From NCBI GenBank assembly GCA_034408745.1, contig JAWXCM010000102.1:1-23266 (forward strand): a stretch of DNA of 23,266 nucleotides, read 5' to 3'. Positions 1 through 8,056 of the stretch are shown here, piece by piece. Origin of the DNA: JAWXCM01 sp034408745 (GTDB taxonomy: Bacteria; Acidobacteriota; Terriglobia; Bryobacterales; Bryobacteraceae). A program made the position numbers and the translations under genes. Numbering within the stretch: position 1 is the stretch's first letter; each line of letters starts with the position of its first letter. The notes below the pieces were generated by a model. That model worked only from the letters and a program-made list of their open reading frames with translations, was not told the origin of the DNA and did no database searches.

Positions 1-58
1 CCGTAAGGTCGCGCCCGAGCCCACGCCTGAGCCGGTGGCCGAACCCGCCGCCGAGTAA
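1..58 (+). CDS. C-terminal end of an unidentified protein (partial)
   Basis: Only the last 18 codons and the TAA stop are inside the window. They encode a tail rich in proline, glutamate and alanine (PEPTPEPVAEPAAE). Such low-complexity acidic tails end many bacterial proteins, including some ribosomal proteins, so function cannot be assigned. The stop lies 44 bases before the next start on the same strand, so cotranscription is possible. Confidence 0.5.
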   Translation, partial: RKVAPEPTPEPVAEPAAE

Positions 59-102
59 CAATTCACGAAGCTTTGACACGATGTCGCATAACCTGAGAAG
101 GT

Positions 103-2652
103 ATGCGGCATCTTTTGGTTTTCGCTCTCGCGGGCGCGCTCACTGCCCAGACTTCGAACAAGCCCGTTCGCGCGGTCAGCGATCCGGGCATCGTCACCAC
201 TCGCCAGAGCATTACGCCGGCTGGTGTTCCCAACATCTTTAAAGGACGCGTGTATGGCGTTGCGTTCGGCGAGTCCTCGTCGGAGATCTTTGTGCTTAAT
301 GGCAACGATCTGTTCCAGCTCGACTGGCGCGCCAACAAGGTGATCCGTGAGACCGGGCTGGGCGGCGGGGCCGGCCTGCAGGCGATTCGGTACGACAGCA
401 AACTGAAGGCCGCGGTAGTCGCCGAGTCCACGCGCGACACCGGCATCCAGCTCACCACGGTTCGTGGCGACCAGCGCCGAACGTGGGCCAGCGACCTCGG
501 CCGCTTCTCCCCTGGGGCTCTCGATGTGGCTGCTGAAGTCGACAGCGCAGGACGCCGGGTCGCCGTGCTGCCGCTGATTGCCTCGAACAAGGTTGCGATC
601 ATCGATCTGGAGGGCAAGGCCGAGCCGCGGTTCGCCGCCACTGGCATAGCGCCCTTCGGTGCAGCGGTGGCCCGCAATGGGTCAGTGGCGTACGTCAGCA
701 ACTGGGGTGGGCGGCTGGCGAGGAACGGCGACATGACCGCGCCCACCGGCACCGCGCCGAATGCGGACAAAGTGGTGGTGGATGAGCGCGGCGTTGCGAA
801 CAACGGCACTGTCTCGCGCATCGATCTGAACACGCTGCAAACTACGCATACCATCGCGGTCGGTCTGCACCCGACGGCGATTGCATGGGACGAGGCTCGG
901 GGGCGCGTCTATGTGGCGAACAACAACAGCGACACGGTTTCGGAGATCGATTCGCGCACGCAGGCTGTGACCCGCACGCTCGACTTACAGGTGTTCGCGC
1001 AGAAGGTTCGCGGCATTGCGCCGACGGCGCTGGCGCTTGCCCCGGGTGGTCAGCGGCTGTATGTGGCGTGTGGCGGGATCAATGCCGTGGTGGTGATGGA
1101 CCTGCGTACCGGCCGCGTGGACGGCATGATCCCGACGGCGTGGTATCCCAACGCGCTGGCGATGAGCCCGGATGGCACAAAGCTGGCGGTAACGGCCCTG
1201 CTCGGCGCGGGATCGGGATGGCGGGAGAGCCCTTCGAAGCGCTTTGTCCATGCGAACCGTGGATCCGTGGCGGTCATTGATGTACCGGATGTCGCTCAGC
1301 TCGCCAGCTACACGACTGTGGTCGCTGAGAACAACCACCTGCCACTGGCAGGTTCAGCAAGCCCGGCTGTGAGGGCGTCGGCGAATGCGGCGGCGCGGCC
1401 GATTCCGCACCGGTCGGGAGAGCCCTCCACCATCGAGCACGTCGTCTTCATTATCAAAGAAAATCGCACCTACGATCAGGTGTTCGGCGATATCGAGAAA
1501 GGCAACGGCGATCCGTCGCTGGTGATGTTCGGACGCGATATCACGCCCAATCAGCACAAAATGGCGGAGGAGTTCGTGCTGCTCGATAACCTTTATGCGA
1601 CCGGCGGCAACAGCGCCGACGGGCATCAGTGGGTAACTCAGGCGAGCGAGAATGCCTACTGCATGTGGCCTGGGTATCAGGGCCGCAGCTATCCCTTTGA
1701 TGGCACCGACCCGCTGGCATACGCCTCCGGCGGCTTCCTCTGGGATTACGCGCTGGCTGCGAAAAAAACTGTCCGCGTCTATGGTGAGTACGTCGGATCA
1801 AACCGGCAGCGTGCAGACCGGAAATCGTTGCTGGAACGCTGGAAAAACGGCGATGATTTTTCGAAAGAATTCCAGACCGATCCGCCCATCGCCCGCATGA
1901 AGGCGTTCACCGCGCCCAACTACCCGGCCTACACCACAGCAATTCCCGATGTGGTGCGCGCGAGCATTTTCATGAAGGAGTTCAAGGAAATGGAGCAGGA
2001 CGGTAAAATGCCGAACCTGACGTTCCTGCAGCTGCCTTCGAACCATACCAACGGCACAAGTCCCAACGCGTCGACGCCGCAGGCTATGTGCGCGGACAAC
2101 GACCTCGCGCTCGGTCAGATTGTGGAGGCGTTGTCGAAGAGTAAGTTCTGGCCGAAGATGGCGATCTTTGTAATTGAAGACGATGCGCAGAACGGTGTCG
2201 ACCATGTGGACGGTCACCGCACCGCGGGGCTCATCATCAGTCCGTATACCAAACGCGGCGCAGTGGATTCCACGTTCTACTCGACGCAGAGCATGGTCAA
2301 GAGCATTGAGCTGATTCTCGGTTTACCAACGATGTCGCTGTTTGACCTGATCGCCTTCGACATGCGCAACAGCTTCATGGAAAAGCCCGACCTCACGCCG
2401 TACTCCGCCGTGGAACCGAAGCAGTCGCTGTTCGACCGCAACCCTCAGCTGCAGGGTCTGAAGGGTCCGGCGAAAGCCGCCGCCATTGCTTCGTCGAAGA
2501 TGCGGTGGAGTGTTCCCGATGCTGTGCCGACGGAAAAGTTAAACCGAATTCTGTGGGGCCAGTCGAAGGGATGGAACTCAAAATACCCCGGTGCTCGCAA
2601 CGCGGTGTTCTCGCCGTTGTCACTGGACATCGACGACGACGACCGGGAGTAA
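103..2652 (+). CDS. Secreted YncE-like beta-propeller / phosphoesterase fusion protein
   Basis: The 849-aa product starts with a short signal peptide (MRHLLVFALAGALTAQ), so it is probably exported. Residues of about 50-400 form repeated beta-propeller blades of the YncE/cytochrome-D1 type (VYVANNNSDTVSEID, LYVACGGINAVVVMD). From about residue 445 there is a phosphoesterase domain of the PF04185 family (phospholipase C/AcpA type), with the hallmark segment EHVVFIIKENRTYDQVFGD and a later acidic/His cluster EDDAQNGVDHVDGHR, likely metal-binding. The family hydrolyses phosphate esters; the substrate here is unknown. The start is supported by GAGAAG just upstream of the ATG. purH follows after 13 bases on the same strand, but a functional link between the two is doubtful. 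Confidence 0.9.
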   Translation: MRHLLVFALAGALTAQTSNKPVRAVSDPGIVTTRQSITPAGVPNIFKGRVYGVAFGESSSEIFVLNGNDLFQLDWRANKVIRETGLGGGAGLQAIRYDSKLKAAVVAESTRDTGIQLTTVRGDQRRTWASDLGRFSPGALDVAAEVDSAGRRVAVLPLIASNKVAIIDLEGKAEPRFAATGIAPFGAAVARNGSVAYVSNWGGRLARNGDMTAPTGTAPNADKVVVDERGVANNGTVSRIDLNTLQTTHTIAVGLHPTAIAWDEARGRVYVANNNSDTVSEIDSRTQAVTRTLDLQVFAQKVRGIAPTALALAPGGQRLYVACGGINAVVVMDLRTGRVDGMIPTAWYPNALAMSPDGTKLAVTALLGAGSGWRESPSKRFVHANRGSVAVIDVPDVAQLASYTTVVAENNHLPLAGSASPAVRASANAAARPIPHRSGEPSTIEHVVFIIKENRTYDQVFGDIEKGNGDPSLVMFGRDITPNQHKMAEEFVLLDNLYATGGNSADGHQWVTQASENAYCMWPGYQGRSYPFDGTDPLAYASGGFLWDYALAAKKTVRVYGEYVGSNRQRADRKSLLERWKNGDDFSKEFQTDPPIARMKAFTAPNYPAYTTAIPDVVRASIFMKEFKEMEQDGKMPNLTFLQLPSNHTNGTSPNASTPQAMCADNDLALGQIVEALSKSKFWPKMAIFVIEDDAQNGVDHVDGHRTAGLIISPYTKRGAVDSTFYSTQSMVKSIELILGLPTMSLFDLIAFDMRNSFMEKPDLTPYSAVEPKQSLFDRNPQLQGLKGPAKAAAIASSKMRWSVPDAVPTEKLNRILWGQSKGWNSKYPGARNAVFSPLSLDIDDDDRE

Positions 2653-2665
2653 AATTGAAGTTTCC

Positions 2666-4219
2666 ATGCCCATCATCCAACGCGCTCTGCTGAGCGTGAC
2701 CGACAAGACAGGCGTCGCCGAGTTTGCGCGCGCCCTGCACGAGACAGGTACTGAGATCGTGTCCACCGGCGGCACCGCGGCTGCGATTCGCAACGCTGGC
2801 GTGCCTGTGCGCGATGTGGCGGAACTGACCGGATTTCCGGAGATGCTCGACGGGCGCGTGAAAACGATTCATCCCCGTGTCGCCGCGGGCGTGCTGGCGA
2901 TTCGCAGTGATGCCGCGCATATGAAGTCGCTCGCTGAGCACGGCATTGTGCTCATCGACATGGTGGTAGTGAATCTGTACGCGTTTGAAAAAGTGGCTGC
3001 CCGCACCGATGCCTCGATTCACGATCTGATCGAGAACATCGACATCGGCGGACCCACCATGATTCGCGCGGCTGCGAAGAACTGGCAGGACGTTGCTGTG
3101 GTGACTCGCCCCGAAGACTACGATTCGATTCTGGAGGAATTGCGCGCGAATAAGAACAGCCTCTCGATGGCCACGCACTGGAACCTGGCGAAGAAAGCGT
3201 TCGCGTTGACCGCGGCGTATGACCGCGCCATCACGGCAAGGCTCGCGAGCCTGTCCATAGAGGACGGCCAGTTCCAGGACCGGCCCACCGAACTTCCCAC
3301 GGTGCTCACGATCCAGGCTCCGCAGACCATGGGCCTGCGTTACGGCGAGAACCCACATCAGAAGGCAGCGCTCTACTCGCTGGCTTCAGGCGGGATAACG
3401 GCCGCGACGCAACTGCATGGCAAGGAGCTGTCGTACAACAACCTGGTGGATCTGGATGCCGCGTGGCAGTTGATTGCCGAGTTCGCGCAGCCTGCCGCCG
3501 CCATCATCAAACACACCAACCCGTGCGGCTGCGCCGAGCAGTCGACGCTGAACGACGCCTATCGTAAGGCGTTCGAAGCCGACCCGATATCGGCGTTTGG
3601 CGGAGTGCTGGCATTCAACCGCGAGGTGGATGAGGAGACTGCTTCGGAGATTGCGAAGACGTTTATCGAAGCGATTGCGGCGCCCGGCTACAGCGAGGCG
3701 GCGCTGGCGCTGCTCACAGCGAAGAAGAACCTGCGGCTGCTGGAAGTGGGAGCGGGGCAGGACGCGCTGGTGCTGAAGTCGATCAGCGGAGGCATTCTCG
3801 CCCAGACGGCGGATCGCGCGACGCTCGACCGCAGCACCGCACGCGTGGTCACTGAGCGCCAGCCCACCGAAGAAGAGTGGACTGCACTCGAGTTCGGCTG
3901 GAAGGTCTGCAAGCACGTGAAGTCGAACGCGATTGTGTATGCCAGGGCAGGGCAGAGCGTCAGCGCCGGCGCGGGTCAGATGAGCCGCGTCGATTCCGTG
4001 AAGGTCGGCGCGATGAAAGCTGTGCTGCCGATCGCAGGATCAGTGCTGGCGTCGGACGCGTTCTTCCCGTTCCCGGATGGGCTGGAGCAGGCTGCCGAGC
4101 ACGGCATCACGGCGGCGATTCAGCCTGGCGGCTCGGTGCGCGATGACGAGGTGATTGCGGCGGCCAACCGGCTCGGCCTGGCCATGGTGTTTACGGGCGT
4201 GCGCCACTTCCGGCACTAG
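2666..4219 (+). CDS. purH: Bifunctional AICAR formyltransferase / IMP cyclohydrolase
   Basis: PurH catalyses the last two steps of de novo purine synthesis, AICAR to FAICAR (using 10-formyl-THF) and then to IMP, in the cytoplasm. The 517-aa length is normal. The N-terminal MGS-like cyclohydrolase domain shows STGGTA and GGPTMIRAAAKN. The transformylase domain shows LRYGENPHQKAALY, the catalytic pair Lys282-His283 in KHTNPCG, and the usual ends QPGGSVRDDEV and TGVRHFRH. The open frame extends upstream into the previous gene, but family proteins begin at MPIIQRALLSVTDKTG, so the ATG at 2666 is chosen. The 3' end overlaps the convergent hydrolase gene by 29 bases. Confidence 0.97.
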   Translation: MPIIQRALLSVTDKTGVAEFARALHETGTEIVSTGGTAAAIRNAGVPVRDVAELTGFPEMLDGRVKTIHPRVAAGVLAIRSDAAHMKSLAEHGIVLIDMVVVNLYAFEKVAARTDASIHDLIENIDIGGPTMIRAAAKNWQDVAVVTRPEDYDSILEELRANKNSLSMATHWNLAKKAFALTAAYDRAITARLASLSIEDGQFQDRPTELPTVLTIQAPQTMGLRYGENPHQKAALYSLASGGITAATQLHGKELSYNNLVDLDAAWQLIAEFAQPAAAIIKHTNPCGCAEQSTLNDAYRKAFEADPISAFGGVLAFNREVDEETASEIAKTFIEAIAAPGYSEAALALLTAKKNLRLLEVGAGQDALVLKSISGGILAQTADRATLDRSTARVVTERQPTEEEWTALEFGWKVCKHVKSNAIVYARAGQSVSAGAGQMSRVDSVKVGAMKAVLPIAGSVLASDAFFPFPDGLEQAAEHGITAAIQPGGSVRDDEVIAAANRLGLAMVFTGVRHFRH

Positions 4220-5276
4220 TCGACATCTGTGTATCGATGAGCCCGGCGGGCGGCTGCTTGCCGGTGCTCTTCCATTCACGCAGTGCGTCGAAGGCGGCGC
4301 CGATCTGGGCAGGCTGAAACGTGCAGTGGCCGGTGCCTTCCACATACTGCTGAACGAAGTAGCGGCTCGATCCGTTCTGCGCCGCGAGGGCCGGATAGAA
4401 GTTAGTGGCGCGGGAACTGACCAGTCCGTCCATCGTCTTTTGAAGGGCCAGCACGGGCTTCATCGGGACGCCCCGAAACTGATACCGGGCCAGCAGCCAC
4501 GCGGAGGCTTTCTCGTCGGCAGCGTAGCGCTTCACCCCTTTCTGCAGTGCCGGGTCATCATAGAGCACTGCGCGGTTATCGAACGGGTTGCCACCTGCGC
4601 GGCGCTGTATGTCACCGATGATCTCCGTGGTCAGCAGCATGGCACCCATCACCTGGCGGATGTCGGAGAACCCGGTGAGTCTACGCATGGCCGCCACGCC
4701 GGCCGTGTTGCCCTCGGCCAGCTTCGCAGCCGCCTCCCCTGCTGCCCGGGTGGCGCGGTAATCGGCGGGCACTTTGTCGAGAGGCGGCAGGACATCGGGG
4801 AAGAAATAGTCGAACACGGCGCGGTTGGCGAACATTTCCGAAAGGAAGGAATGGTCCGACTGGTTCGCTCCGCACAGAGGCAACGCGCCGTCATACACCG
4901 CGGGCTTCTGCTCGATGGTGAGGAGCGTGATGTGCCCGCCCATCGACACGCCGCTGACCCATGTTTCTTTCGGCGCGCCGTGCCGACGAATAAACTCGAG
5001 GCGCAACGCCTCGGTGTCTTCGACGCCCTCCGCCGTGGCCCATCCGCCCTTCGAGTACGATGACATCGCGACCGCATAACCGCGGCTGGTGAACGGCACC
5101 ACGTAGTCGGCGGACATGATGGAAGGGTTGCTGGAGTAGCCGTGGCAGAACATCACCAGGCTGCCGTTCCAGTTATCGGGTTTGAGGATGCGGAACTTCG
5201 CGCCGTTGACCTCTCCTTCTTCAACAGCACCGAACGCGAGGGCGCACGAGATGAACAGCAACAGACTGAAGCGCAT
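4191..5276 (-). CDS. Secreted alpha/beta hydrolase
   Basis: The 361-aa protein carries a signal peptide (MRFSLLLFISCALAFG) and an alpha/beta hydrolase fold. The nucleophile elbow is GVSMGG with Ser111. An oxyanion-loop-like segment CHGYSSN lies near residue 45. Near the C-terminus are a candidate Asp (KTMDGLVSSR) and a candidate His (EGTGHCTF). It is probably an esterase or peptidase acting outside the cytoplasm; the substrate cannot be told. No clear Shine-Dalgarno sequence precedes the ATG. The upstream MBL-like frame runs into its first codons, so the two may be coupled. The 3' end lies inside the end of purH on the opposite strand. Confidence 0.85.
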   Translation of the reverse strand: MRFSLLLFISCALAFGAVEEGEVNGAKFRILKPDNWNGSLVMFCHGYSSNPSIMSADYVVPFTSRGYAVAMSSYSKGGWATAEGVEDTEALRLEFIRRHGAPKETWVSGVSMGGHITLLTIEQKPAVYDGALPLCGANQSDHSFLSEMFANRAVFDYFFPDVLPPLDKVPADYRATRAAGEAAAKLAEGNTAGVAAMRRLTGFSDIRQVMGAMLLTTEIIGDIQRRAGGNPFDNRAVLYDDPALQKGVKRYAADEKASAWLLARYQFRGVPMKPVLALQKTMDGLVSSRATNFYPALAAQNGSSRYFVQQYVEGTGHCTFQPAQIGAAFDALREWKSTGKQPPAGLIDTQMSTSAGSGARP

Positions 5277-5946
5277 TGCAACAGTTTACGTTGTTTGCAC
5301 GCGCTCCCGCCGCGCTTTTAGCCCCACCGCCAGCAGGCCCGCGGGTCTGGACGTATCTACCCTGCCTGGGAGCGCGTGACCAGAACGATTCCGCCAGCGA
5401 CACCAGAGCCGGTGCCACATCTTCGCCCGACACCCACAGTCCGTGACCGCGGGAAACGGTCCGCGGGCGAGGGTCGGCGAGTCTGAGGACGCTGTCGTGC
5501 GCCTGCTGCTGATCGACGGAGATTAACGCGTCGCCTGCGATCGGGACACGGTCTGCGTCGCGGAACAGAGACACGTGTCCGGGCGTGTGTCCGGGCATGT
5601 GAATGAAGCGCCAGCCATGGGCATACGGCACTGAGAAGTCCATCGGCAGAGGTCGAAGCCGGTGCCTGGTGTTGGTGCCCTTGTGCGGGAACAAGCGCGA
5701 CATCTGCGCCATGAACCCGCCGACCGTGGGATCGGGCGGATCGGGCTCGCGCGAGCCGTACACCGATTCGGCAGCCGCGCGGATTCGCGACGCAGTGCCC
5801 GGGACGCCGGAGTCGACGAGTATCCACGGGCCTTCCGGGCTACCGATGAAATACACGTTGGACATTAAAGTCGGAACATAGTAAACGCCCGGTGCGATTT
5901 CGCTGACCCGGGTCCTCACGGCATGGTTGGCGTCCGTCATGCCCAT
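5221..5946 (-). CDS. MBL-fold metallo-hydrolase remnant lacking the HxHxDH motif (probable pseudogene)
   Basis: The N-terminus (EIAPGVYYVPTLMSNVYFIG, ILVDSGVPGTA) and the centre (HMPGHTPGHVSLF, IAGDAL) are typical of the metallo-beta-lactamase fold. In the family a stretch with the metal-binding HxHxDH follows the first helix. Here VYGS (residues 62-65) jumps directly to REPDPPDPTVGG. A second block seems missing near residue 151, between SVDQQQAHD and SVLRLADPRPRT. Ligands His120, Asp139 and His168 remain. After GRYV (197-199) the tail is not family-like and runs 56 bases into the hydrolase gene. Another frame ends at TAA 5286-5288, just before that gene. This is most likely a decayed, non-catalytic gene. 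ATGs at 5946 and 5940 are both possible starts. Confidence 0.7.
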   Translation of the reverse strand: MGMTDANHAVRTRVSEIAPGVYYVPTLMSNVYFIGSPEGPWILVDSGVPGTASRIRAAAESVYGSREPDPPDPTVGGFMAQMSRLFPHKGTNTRHRLRPLPMDFSVPYAHGWRFIHMPGHTPGHVSLFRDADRVPIAGDALISVDQQQAHDSVLRLADPRPRTVSRGHGLWVSGEDVAPALVSLAESFWSRAPRQGRYVQTRGPAGGGAKSAAGARANNVNCCNALQSVAVHLVRPRVRCC

Positions 5947-5993
5947 TGGACTTTCTTACGTGCCCGGAGTCTCGTATTGGTTACCATGATGCG

Positions 5994-6740
5994 GTGAGCC
6001 GCATTGTTCGCTATACCCTCGACCCCTCCGCATCGCCTGCCACTCCCGACAGCGCCGCTGGTGTGTCGTACGGAGATCTCGATCGCAACGAAGTTCCTGA
6101 TGGTGCCCGAATTCTGCCCCCTTGCTGGCCGTCCAAGATTGTCTGTGTGGGACGGAATTATGTGGAGCATGCCAAAGAACTCGGCAATGCCGTGCCTGAT
6201 GAGCCCCTGCTTTTTCTCAAGCCGCCTTCCTCGTTGATTGCTTCCGGCGATTCGATTGTGTATCCCCGGCAGTCGCAGAATGTGCACTTTGAAGGCGAAC
6301 TGGCAGTGATCATAGGCAAGACGGCGCGCCATGTGCCTCGAGAGCAGGCGCTGGATTGCGTGCTCGGCTATACGTGCCTGAACGATGTGACCGCACGTGA
6401 CATCCAGCGTAAGGATGTGCAGTTCACGCGCGGCAAAGGCTTCGACACGTTCTGCGCAGTCGGACCGTGGATGGTTCCGGCGTCCGACGTGGATCTGACT
6501 ACCGCGCGCATTCGAACATTTCTTAACGGTGACGTTCGGCAGGACGGGCCATTGACAGACATGATTTTCGGGGTGGATGCTATCATCGCCTATATCACCG
6601 CCCATATGACTCTGTGGCCCGGTGATTTGATTGCAACAGGAACGCCGCCCGGAGTCGGACCGATGATGCCGGGATCGGTAATCGCCGTCGAAATTTCCGG
6701 AATCGGAACGCTCCGAAATCCCGTCATCTCCGAGGAATAA
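5994..6740 (+). CDS. Fumarylacetoacetate hydrolase family protein
   Basis: FAH-family enzymes are cytoplasmic and cleave or decarboxylate beta-diketo acids in aromatic or sugar-acid catabolism; the substrate is not predictable here. The protein (248 aa) shows PSKIVCVGRNYVEHAKELGN, the metal ligands Glu100 and Glu102 (FEGELAVIIG) and Asp131 (CLNDVTARD), FTRGKGFDTFCAVGPW, and the C-terminal TGTPPGVGPMMPGS. The frame is open from TTG 5946, but the GTG at 5994 gives the usual family start MSRIVRY. The N-terminal domain (about 45 aa before PSKIV) is somewhat short. It is divergent from the MBL gene, with 47 bases between starts, and is followed after 5 bases by the aldolase gene. Confidence 0.92.
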   Translation: MSRIVRYTLDPSASPATPDSAAGVSYGDLDRNEVPDGARILPPCWPSKIVCVGRNYVEHAKELGNAVPDEPLLFLKPPSSLIASGDSIVYPRQSQNVHFEGELAVIIGKTARHVPREQALDCVLGYTCLNDVTARDIQRKDVQFTRGKGFDTFCAVGPWMVPASDVDLTTARIRTFLNGDVRQDGPLTDMIFGVDAIIAYITAHMTLWPGDLIATGTPPGVGPMMPGSVIAVEISGIGTLRNPVISEE

Positions 6741-6745
6741 TACCC

Positions 6746-7399
6746 ATGAAAATCTTCCTGGATACAGCGAATCTGGACGAGTTGCGCAAGGCAGCGGACT
6801 GGGGCATCGTGGACGGTGTCACCACCAACCCGAGCCTGATCGCCAAAGAAGGAAACGCTATCGAAACACAGATCGCGCAGATCTGTGAGATTGTGGACGG
6901 CGACATCAGTGCCGAGGTGATCGCCACCGTGTCGGAAGACATGATTGTGGAAGGCCGCAAGCTGTCTGCCATTCACGAGAATGTCGTGGTGAAACTGCCG
7001 CTCACGCGAGATGGCATCAAGGCTTGCTCGGTGTTGTCGAAGGAAGGGATTCGCGTCAATGTGACGCTGTGCTTCTCCGCGGCGCAGGCACTACTTGCGG
7101 CCAAGGCCGGCGCCTACATCGTCAGTCCGTTTATCGGACGCCTGGATGATATCGGCGTAAACGGCATGGACGTGATTTCGCAAATCGTCACCATTTACGA
7201 CAATTACGGATATGAGACGCAGGTGCTGGCGGCCTCGATTCGAACCACGAACCACGTGATTGAATCGTCACTCGCGGGTGCCCACATCGGCACCATGCCT
7301 TTCAAGGTGCTGGATGCGTTATTCAGCCATCCGCTCACCGATAAAGGGCTCGACCAGTTCCTGAAGGACTACGCGAAGGCATTCCAGACCAAGACCTAA
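6746..7399 (+). CDS. fsa: Fructose-6-phosphate aldolase / transaldolase-like protein
   Basis: The 217-aa protein has the short transaldolase length of the FSA/TalC group. It begins MKIFLDTANLDELRKA and contains GVTTNPSLIAKEG, the Schiff-base lysine Lys83 (NVVVKLPLT), NVTLCFSAAQALLAAKAGA, and SPFIGRLDDIG. Members either cleave fructose-6-phosphate to dihydroxyacetone and glyceraldehyde-3-phosphate or act as true transaldolases; sequence alone does not separate these. The Shine-Dalgarno sequence GAGGA lies in the last codons of the FAH gene, so the two genes form an operon with a 5-base gap. A strong hairpin follows the stop. Confidence 0.92.
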   Translation: MKIFLDTANLDELRKAADWGIVDGVTTNPSLIAKEGNAIETQIAQICEIVDGDISAEVIATVSEDMIVEGRKLSAIHENVVVKLPLTRDGIKACSVLSKEGIRVNVTLCFSAAQALLAAKAGAYIVSPFIGRLDDIGVNGMDVISQIVTIYDNYGYETQVLAASIRTTNHVIESSLAGAHIGTMPFKVLDALFSHPLTDKGLDQFLKDYAKAFQTKT

Positions 7400-7408
7400 A
7401 CCGTCGCC

Positions 7409-7442
7409 GCGAGTGGCGCAGGTGCCCGCCTGCCCCACTCGC
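7409..7442. terminator. Hairpin between convergent genes, likely bidirectional terminator
   Basis: GCGAGTGG (7409-7416) pairs with CCACTCGC (7435-7442), and inside it GCAGG (7418-7422) pairs with CCTGC (7429-7433), leaving a C-C mismatch and a 6-base loop. It sits between the stop codons of the aldolase and LTxxQ genes, which face each other. There is no T-run, so termination is inferred from position and stem strength. GCCGCGAG/CTCGCGGC (7406-7413/7442-7449) offers an alternative pairing. Confidence 0.6.
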
Positions 7443-7458
7443 TCGCGGCAGGTTGCCG

Positions 7459-7938
7459 TTACTGGTTCGGCGGACGAGGCCCGCGTGCCGGGCGCGGTCC
7501 ATCACCGCCGGGTCCACCCGGTCCGCCAAATCCACGGCCAGCCGGCCCACCCATCGGCGGGCGCTCGTCGTACTTCGTCTTCTGCTCCGCCGTCAGAATC
7601 GAGTAAAACGCAGCCTCCGCCTTCCGCTCCGCCGCCATCATTTGCGCCGACAACGTACCGTACGTAATCGACTGCTGATCGATGGTCCCGGTATCGTTCC
7701 TCTTCACAGCCGCCTGAATTGCATCCATGACGGTTTTCATGCTGGTGCGGGTGCTCTCGGTGGAGTTGGCAGCCTGCGTGAAGATATCCGTCGCCTGCTT
7801 CTGCTGCGCGTCGGTCAGCGAGAGCTGCCGCGTGAGCATCTCCACACGCCGGCCACCCATGTCGCCACGGCCACCCTGAGCAAAGACAAAGGTCATGCTC
7901 AGCGCGCCGAGCGCGATGATTCGAACCTGATTTTTCAT
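7459..7938 (-). CDS. LTxxQ-motif (Spy/CpxP-like) periplasmic protein
   Basis: The 159-aa product begins with a signal peptide (MKNQVRIIALGALSMTFVFAQ). It has two LTxxQ-type motifs, LSLTDAQQKQ and ILTAEQKTKYDE, separated by a helical region. The tail is rich in Gly, Pro and Arg. In the Spy/CpxP family such helical periplasmic proteins act as chaperones or stress sensors; the same role here is inference. The ATG at 7938 is chosen because AGGAGG lies 11 bases upstream (7950-7955 on the plus strand) and the signal peptide starts there; an upstream GTG-type extension is not needed. It is divergent from the S8 protease gene, which also makes an exported protein. Confidence 0.8.
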   Translation of the reverse strand: MKNQVRIIALGALSMTFVFAQGGRGDMGGRRVEMLTRQLSLTDAQQKQATDIFTQAANSTESTRTSMKTVMDAIQAAVKRNDTGTIDQQSITYGTLSAQMMAAERKAEAAFYSILTAEQKTKYDERPPMGGPAGRGFGGPGGPGGDGPRPARGPRPPNQ

Positions 7939-8056
7939 AGCTTTATCAGCCTCCTGCGCAATTGAACGCCGCTTTATCCGCTGAGTTGCATTCCCTGACA
8001 AACTCTTTACGAAAGTCTGTGTTTACCTTTTCAGGAGAAACCACATCAGTACAAGC

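Noticed and set aside
73..102. TTGACA at 73-78 as a promoter for the phosphoesterase gene
   Set aside because: No -10-like hexamer at a suitable distance before the start.
63..854. Minus-strand open frame opposite the beta-propeller gene
   Set aside because: Antisense of propeller blades; Ser/Arg/Pro-rich shadow.
2393..3358. Long minus-strand open frame (321 codons) opposite the phosphoesterase end and purH
   Set aside because: It is antisense to well-conserved PurH codons and has an unfamiliar, His/Arg-rich composition typical of shadow frames.
4155..5063. Long plus-strand open frame opposite the alpha/beta hydrolase
   Set aside because: The opposite strand has a signal peptide and GxSxG; the plus-strand product shows no family features.
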